From: Nakaseomyces glabratus
Lineage: Eukaryota > Ascomycota > Saccharomycetes > Saccharomycetales > Saccharomycetaceae
DNA length: 64,000 nucleotides
Assembly: GCF_010111755.1 (NCBI RefSeq)
Contig: NC_088959.1
Coordinates: forward strand, 372,001-436,000
Direction: 5' to 3'
Under the pieces are notes generated by a model. That model searched no databases and was not told the DNA's origin. It saw only the letters and a list, made by a program, of their open reading frames with translations. Of this stretch, positions 59,261-64,000 are shown piece by piece (position 1 is the stretch's first letter; every line of letters begins with the position of its first letter). The position numbers and the translations under genes are program-made.

Positions 59261-59301
59261 GGATAAGGCGGGTAAGGCGGATAAGGCGGATACGCGGATG
59301 G
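59261..59301 (+). repeat. 9-bp tandem repeat
   Basis: Units GGATAAGGC (59261), GGGTAAGGC (59270), GGATAAGGC (59279), then the degenerate GGATACGC and GGATGG. Most units contain GATAAG, the GATA-factor core. It lies between CSG2 and SCO1. Confidence 0.8.
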
Positions 59302-59447
59302 CCGTTGGGACTCTTCTCAGCCTTCTATCCCCGTGTAGGCGTTGAATAGATTGATCATGTGACCCCTTTTTGAATTGTGATCTGTTGCTTGGACGTTTTT
59401 GACTTGCATATTGTTTATATTATTAATGGAAATGAGTTGCTATAATC

Positions 59448-59455
59448 TATTTACA
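59448..59455 (-). promoter_or_regulatory. Puf3-binding site in the SCO1 3' UTR
   Basis: On the minus strand the SCO1 mRNA reads CATGTAAATA about 20 nt after the stop. This is TGTAAATA with C two bases before it, the full Puf3 preference. Puf3 marks mRNAs of nuclear-encoded mitochondrial proteins for decay or for localised translation. Confidence 0.7.
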
Positions 59456-59474
59456 TGGATTTCGTATATCTCTT

Positions 59475-60359
59475 TTATTTATTCAAGAACGACAGCCACG
59501 AGTTCTTGGCTTTGTTGCGCTCTGACTCAGGCTGGTATGCCCTCACCTGTTGTACTATCTTGTCTACCCCAGTGGTCTCATCGTAGTTTCTACCTAGTGC
59601 TTCGACGAAGTTACCTTCTGGGTCCATTAGATAGAAGAATATGGAGTGGTCGACCAGGTAGTCCTGCCCTGGTTTCACATTTGGTGGTGTAGAAAAGTAC
59701 ACTCTGTATTGCTTGCACGCGTGCTTCACTTGGTCGTATGTACCTGTTAATCCGATTATACCGTCATGGAAATCGCTCAGGTACTGCTTCAACACCTCAG
59801 GTGAGTCTCTAGCTGGATCACACGTGATAAATATGGGCTGTAAATGTATATCGTGCTTCTTATCCAAAACATCTAGCCATTCACCTAATTTATCTAGTTC
59901 GTCGGGACAAATATCGGGGCAATGGCTGAACCCGAAATAGACGATGCTGAACTTGCCACGCAGATTCTTCTCAGTAAACTCTTTACCTTCCGTGTCGACA
60001 AGTGTGAAAGGACCCCCTAATGAGGGCTTGCCGTAGCCGCGATTGGCCTCAGCTTCCTTACGAGCTTCCAGCTTTTTCTTCTCATTGGTAAAAACATAGT
60101 AAGAAACACCACCCACAACTAGAAATAATGCAATGGCTTTACCAGTTGAAAACTCAATGGAGTTAGACGTCTCAATACCATGCTCCGGTTCAGAACCCTT
60201 GGGCCTGCCTGTCAATGGTACCCTACTCAGCTTCTTCTCCCTAACGACAGCGCTATTACAGAAAGTCCTAGTAGCAGCTAAAATTGGTCTCGCAGGCTGT
60301 TGCATGACTCGTCTCGTTAGGAGTCTGGTCCTTGCAATATTAGTTACGTTCCTTATCAT
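59475..60359 (-). CDS. SCO1: Sco1 copper chaperone for cytochrome c oxidase
   Basis: Inner-membrane protein that passes copper to the CuA site of Cox2. 294 aa (S. cerevisiae Sco1 295, Sco2 301). The N-terminal presequence is basic (IRNVTNIARTRLLTRRV), with one membrane segment at about 73-91 and a thioredoxin-like domain facing the intermembrane space. Copper ligands: C147-X3-C151 in SHCPDICPDE and H238 in DYLVDHSIFFY. SCO1 and SCO2 are ohnologs; position beside CSG2 and CHS2 favours SCO1 (YBR037C). A Puf3 site follows in the 3' UTR and a CACGTG box lies upstream. Confidence 0.94.
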   Translation of the reverse strand: MIRNVTNIARTRLLTRRVMQQPARPILAATRTFCNSAVVREKKLSRVPLTGRPKGSEPEHGIETSNSIEFSTGKAIALFLVVGGVSYYVFTNEKKKLEARKEAEANRGYGKPSLGGPFTLVDTEGKEFTEKNLRGKFSIVYFGFSHCPDICPDELDKLGEWLDVLDKKHDIHLQPIFITCDPARDSPEVLKQYLSDFHDGIIGLTGTYDQVKHACKQYRVYFSTPPNVKPGQDYLVDHSIFFYLMDPEGNFVEALGRNYDETTGVDKIVQQVRAYQPESERNKAKNSWLSFLNK

Positions 60360-61527
60360 TTTTATTCTTTATTATTTCGTTATAGCGCTTCTAATATCGT
60401 GGTCTATCAATGGCAACTATATGGTAGTTCTGACTCTAACTTTATGAGTTACTCACAATTTATGTTTCACAATAAACAGAGTTATTTAGATAGGAATTGA
60501 AAACGATATTAATGCGTAAGACTTACAAGTTACCCAAGATTAATATGGTGCGATATGGTAACCTCAGGTTATATGTGCTCACTAAACCATTTGCTCGATT
60601 GGGGGCCTCCCGCAAAAATTATGATCCCCTTTGTGCCAGGATGTCTCTGCTCGAGAAGTCGCACACATATCAACGAGCAAATATCTGTCTCAAAGAACAA
60701 TTGCCCGTCGTATAGGATATGTATATGCGCATATATATATCACGTGGTCATAAAGGCAGATAGCAAGAGTTTACATTGCCCATATGAGTTTCAAATCTAT
60801 GTGTTGGAATAAGTTAATAGTAGTATCCCAGGACTGTAAGGATGAAGGCCAAATACTGCCAGCATTAAAGATTTGCCAGGCCTACCGTACTGTTTCATAG
60901 TATGGCGAGAAGAATTTCCTCGTGTCTTTTGAAGGTCTTTGATAAGTCCTTTGCAGATAATGGGCATATTGGCTTACTATTAATTCCAAAAACGGTTAAT
61001 TAAAAATATTAGAATAAATATAGTCTTCACCACTGCTGCTCTCAAACAGTGTGTCTGCTTTACCAAGAAAATCATGTTTTCTTTTCCCTACTGAATAGAC
61101 AAAATAATAAAATAAGTGACTAACTACGGGATATTCTGTGAGTATGTTTACAGTTTACCCAATTAGGAAGTTTCTTTAATTTTGATAATGCTATACAGAT
61201 ACTTTAAGCTCATCCTTGCTATTCTAGTATTATAATATGGTATTCAGCTGGATTGATGAATAAATGATTTCATATTATTCATAAGAAAGTTGAAAAAATT
61301 GGATTTCAGGTTTTATAATTCTTCTTCTTTAAATCAAAAGGGCTTTAGTACGTGGCCAACTGATCTACTATTTAAATATCCTTCAAAGTATAGTTATATT
61401 CACAACAAAACCCTGGCAGTCGCTATCAATACCAGGTAAAGCAACTTAAAGTGATATTAGTCAGAGTTAGCTATAACATTGTTAATAAGGTGAGCTGTTG
61501 ATTCAATTCGCAAGGTAGCTTACACCC
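60360..61527. promoter_or_regulatory. Divergent promoter region of SCO1 and CHS2
   Basis: CACGTG at 60741-60746, about 385 bp before SCO1, fits Cbf1. An Mcm1-Fkh composite lies at 61145-61170 for CHS2. Frames at 60497-60812 have no recognisable features. Confidence 0.5.
61145..61170 (-). promoter_or_regulatory. Mcm1-Fkh composite element upstream of CHS2
   Basis: On the minus strand it reads CTTCCTAATTGGGTAAAC then TGTAAACA. The CArG-like Mcm1 core is CCTAATTGGG (61158-61167), followed directly by GTAAAC (61153-61158) and again by GTAAAC (61146-61151), both Forkhead cores. This arrangement defines the S. cerevisiae CLB2 (G2/M) cluster, to which CHS2 belongs. It is about 360-380 bp from the ATG. 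Confidence 0.65.
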
Positions 61528-64000
61528 ATGACTCGGAACCCATTCATGGTAGACTCCTCTCCTCAGAGGTTGACCAGATTCCACACCAACAATAGCACAG
61601 ATGAATTATATGATTCTCAAAGTTTCCAGGGGCTACCGCAATCACCCTCCAGAGCAGCTTTGAGATACTCTCCTGAAAGACGTAACAGACAGCAGTTTTA
61701 CCGTGATTCTAATCACAACTCTCCAGCAGTTGATAGATACACTTCAAATTTACAACAATCACCTCATAGGCCGACGGAAACAGTCATTCCAATGAGGCCA
61801 TATGAGAATACTTATATGTCGCCAACAAGATTCCCTTCTCAAAGTTCAAAATATACCGCTTCTACTGCTACAGCTTTATCGTTTCATGACGAGTTCAAGG
61901 ACAAAGATGATGTATCAAGCTATGCTTACGACGATCAATCCACGATTTATACTTCGAACACCTTTAATGAAACCAAGTTTGAATTAAACCATCCTACTCG
62001 CCAGCCATATGTTCGTCGTGCTAACTCAGAAATGAAAAAACGTAACCATGAAGTTCCTCTAGCAAAGTCAAAAGCAATTTTGAAATTGGATAATCCAATT
62101 CCTAAGGATTTACTTGATACTTTGCCAAGAAGGGATTCCCCAGAATTCACTGAAATGAGATACACCGCTTGTACTGTAGAGCCGGATGATTTCTTAGCCG
62201 AAGGTTATGGATTGAGATTTGCTGAAATGAATCGTGAATGTCAGATAGCAATCTGTATTACAATGTACAATGAAGACAAATTCGCTCTTGCTAGAACCAT
62301 TCATTCAATCATGAAAAATGTTGCACATCTATGTAGCAGAGAGAGATCGTCAGTTTGGGGACCTAATGGTTGGAAGAAAGTTTCGGTCATATTGATCAGT
62401 GACGGTCGTGCTAAAGTAAACCAAGGTTCGTTGGATTATTTGGCAGCTATTGGTTTATACCAGGAGGACATGGCAAAGGCCTCTGTCAACGGAGATCCTG
62501 TCAAAGCACATATCTTCGAATTGACTACACAGGTTTCCATAAACGCTGATCTCGATTATGAATCACAGGGGATTGTTCCTGTTCAAATGGTTTTCTGTTT
62601 AAAGGAAGAAAACAAAAAGAAAATTAATTCGCATAGATGGTTGTTCAATGCATTCTGCCCGGTATTGCAACCTAACGTAGTCACATTAGTGGATGTTGGT
62701 ACCCGATTGAACACAACTGCAGTTTACCATTTGTGGAAGGTCTTCGACATGGACTCTAACGTTGCTGGTGCGGCAGGCCAAATTAAGACAATGAAGGGTA
62801 AATGGGGTTTGAAACTTCTAAACCCATTGGTTGCTTCTCAAAATTTTGAGTACAAAATTTCGAATATCATGGATAAACCTTTAGAAAGTGTATTTGGCTA
62901 TATTACTGTGTTACCTGGTGCACTTTCAGCATACAGATATAGAGCACTGGAAAATCATAGTGATGGTACTGGTCCATTGAATTCCTACTTTTTAGGGGAA
63001 TCACAAGAAGGTTCAAGTTATGATGTATTCACTGCTAATATGTACTTGGCAGAGGATAGAATTTTATGCTGGGAATTGATAGCTAAAAGAGATGCCAATT
63101 GGGTATTAAAGTATGTTAAAGAAGCAACCGGTGAAACAGATGTTCCTGAAGATATACCCGAGTTTATTTCTCAGAGAAGGCGTTGGTTAAACGGTGCTAT
63201 GTTTGCAGCCCTTTATGCTCATTTGCATTTCTTTCAAATATGGAAAACAAAACACTCATTTTTAAGAAAATTCTTCCTGCATATTGAGTTTTTCTATCAA
63301 TTTGTGCAAATGACGTTCTCATGGTTCTCCATTGCTAATTTTGTTCTGACATTTTACTATTTAGCTGGTTCTATGAATAGAGTTATCAAGCATGGAGAGG
63401 CATTGTTCATATTCTTTAAATACCTGATTTTCTGTGATCTGGCAAGTTTATTCATTATTTCCATGGGTAATAGACCTCAGGGTGCTAAGGTGCTGTTTAT
63501 ATTGTCCATGATACTTCTTACAATATGTGCAGCCTATTCGTTAATATGTGGTTTTGTTTTTGCAATCATTGCATTGAAATCGCAATCAGAACCACATCAT
63601 ATCTTCGTGAATGTAGTCATTTCATTACTTTCGACTTATGGTGCATACGCATTTTGTTCATTCATGTACTTGGATCCATGGCATGTGTTCAGTTCATCGA
63701 TACAATACTTCCTAACTCTACCAGCTTTTACTTGCACATTGCAAATCTTTGCATTCTGTAACACACACGATGTTTCATGGGGTACAAAGGGTTCTACACA
63801 AGAATCAAAGCAGCTTTCTAAAGCTATTGTTGTTCAAGGACCTGATGGCACTCAAATTGTGGAAACTGATTGGCCTCAGGAAGTTGACAAGAAATTCTTG
63901 GAGATAAAGAGCAGATTGAAAGAAGTCGAGTATGAGGATGTTCATGTTGATGAATCGCAGAAGAGAAATGATTATTATAGGGATATCAGAACGCGTATCG
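61528..64000 (+). CDS. CHS2: Chitin synthase 2, first 824 residues (cut by window edge)
   Basis: Processive family-2 glycosyltransferase that lays the primary septum at cytokinesis. The start [15 protein letters not shown] matches S. cerevisiae Chs2. The N-terminal about 190 residues are Ser/Pro-rich with several S/T-P sites ([17 protein letters not shown]), consistent with the Cdk1-controlled ER retention known for Chs2. The catalytic domain contains [29 protein letters not shown] (about 390), AEDRILCWE (about 508) and QRRRWLNG (about 549-556). Membrane segments start at about 590. S. cerevisiae Chs2 has 963 aa, so about 140 residues lie beyond the edge. The frame is open to the edge. Confidence 0.97.
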   Translation, partial: MTRNPFMVDSSPQRLTRFHTNNSTDELYDSQSFQGLPQSPSRAALRYSPERRNRQQFYRDSNHNSPAVDRYTSNLQQSPHRPTETVIPMRPYENTYMSPTRFPSQSSKYTASTATALSFHDEFKDKDDVSSYAYDDQSTIYTSNTFNETKFELNHPTRQPYVRRANSEMKKRNHEVPLAKSKAILKLDNPIPKDLLDTLPRRDSPEFTEMRYTACTVEPDDFLAEGYGLRFAEMNRECQIAICITMYNEDKFALARTIHSIMKNVAHLCSRERSSVWGPNGWKKVSVILISDGRAKVNQGSLDYLAAIGLYQEDMAKASVNGDPVKAHIFELTTQVSINADLDYESQGIVPVQMVFCLKEENKKKINSHRWLFNAFCPVLQPNVVTLVDVGTRLNTTAVYHLWKVFDMDSNVAGAAGQIKTMKGKWGLKLLNPLVASQNFEYKISNIMDKPLESVFGYITVLPGALSAYRYRALENHSDGTGPLNSYFLGESQEGSSYDVFTANMYLAEDRILCWELIAKRDANWVLKYVKEATGETDVPEDIPEFISQRRRWLNGAMFAALYAHLHFFQIWKTKHSFLRKFFLHIEFFYQFVQMTFSWFSIANFVLTFYYLAGSMNRVIKHGEALFIFFKYLIFCDLASLFIISMGNRPQGAKVLFILSMILLTICAAYSLICGFVFAIIALKSQSEPHHIFVNVVISLLSTYGAYAFCSFMYLDPWHVFSSSIQYFLTLPAFTCTLQIFAFCNTHDVSWGTKGSTQESKQLSKAIVVQGPDGTQIVETDWPQEVDKKFLEIKSRLKEVEYEDVHVDESQKRNDYYRDIRTRI

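Larger units (their letters stand above)
58401..59474. promoter_or_regulatory. CSG2 promoter and SCO1 3' region, C/G-rich
   Basis: About 1.07 kb with C-rich tracts at 58801-58835 (including a CCCCT core), a C11-X12-G8 inverted repeat at 59022-59052, a 9-bp tandem repeat at 59261-59301 and the SCO1 Puf3 site at 59448-59455. No credible coding frame. Confidence 0.5.

Noticed and set aside
1..64000. tRNA genes, rRNA, LTR/Ty elements and subtelomeric repeats
   Set aside because: Looked for B-box (GGTTCGANNCC) sequences, long terminal repeats and reverse-transcriptase frames; none was found. The telomere-like sequence at 50598 is a template copy inside a gene, not a telomere remnant, since it is a single copy with an Sm site and TATA box around it.

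Overview
The window is nuclear DNA from a budding yeast of the Saccharomycetaceae. Its genes are mostly intronless and closely match Saccharomyces cerevisiae proteins, the one spliced gene uses yeast GTACGT and TACTAAC signals, and short S. cerevisiae gene blocks are conserved but shuffled. A non-coding stretch carries, on its minus strand, the complement of the 16-nt telomere repeat I know from Candida (Nakaseomyces) glabrata. With the long intergenic regions, that points to C. glabrata or a very close relative. No tRNA, rRNA, transposon, LTR or CRISPR was seen.

Layout. (1) 1-14893: RAD54 (cut by the left edge), a 4.9-kb intergenic region, SUT1, YIP5, SUA5, PMR1; relatives of the S. cerevisiae YGL161-169 block. 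(2) 16381-23270: a 57-codon gene (probable MCO8/YJL133C-A relative), an LCB3/YSR3 sphingoid-base-phosphate phosphatase, eIF4A (TIF), a KTR-type mannosyltransferase (YUR1) and RPB4; YJL133-140 block. (3) 23843-29144: KIN3, ADE1, BUD14; chromosome I YAR block. (4) 29644-39005: KAP104, an intron-containing CYSTM protein gene that has to be assembled from two exons, MNN2, GRX7, APC11; a merger of the YBR014-017 and YDL008-012 ohnolog tracks. (5) 39550-64000: TCM62, CST26, FAT1, FIG1, ATP3, telomerase RNA, PDX3, HMT1, CDS1, CSG2, SCO1 and CHS2 (cut by the right edge); YBR029-044 block with an internal rearrangement.

The most important hidden element is the telomerase RNA gene (TLC1), on the minus strand at about 48880-51110. 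Support comes from a 19-nt template at 50598-50616 that spans more than one telomere repeat, an Sm site (AATTTTTGG) at 48890-48898, a hairpin just 5' of the template, a TATA element at the expected 5' end, and a position next to PDX3 as in S. cerevisiae. At about 2.2 kb it is much longer than the S. cerevisiae RNA.

The genes are mainly unlinked housekeeping functions: recombination repair, secretory-pathway Ca/Mn transport and glycosylation, lipid and sphingolipid metabolism, mitochondrial respiration, cell-cycle control and septum synthesis. Several promoters and 3' regions carry recognisable control sites: an Mcm1-Fkh composite before CHS2, pheromone response elements before FIG1, HAP and Cbf1 sites before ATP3, a Puf3 site after SCO1, and four Tbf1-like sites between ADE1 and BUD14. 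Boundaries of non-coding features and all binding sites are read by eye and are inferences; orthology rests on remembered family sequences and gene order, not on a search.
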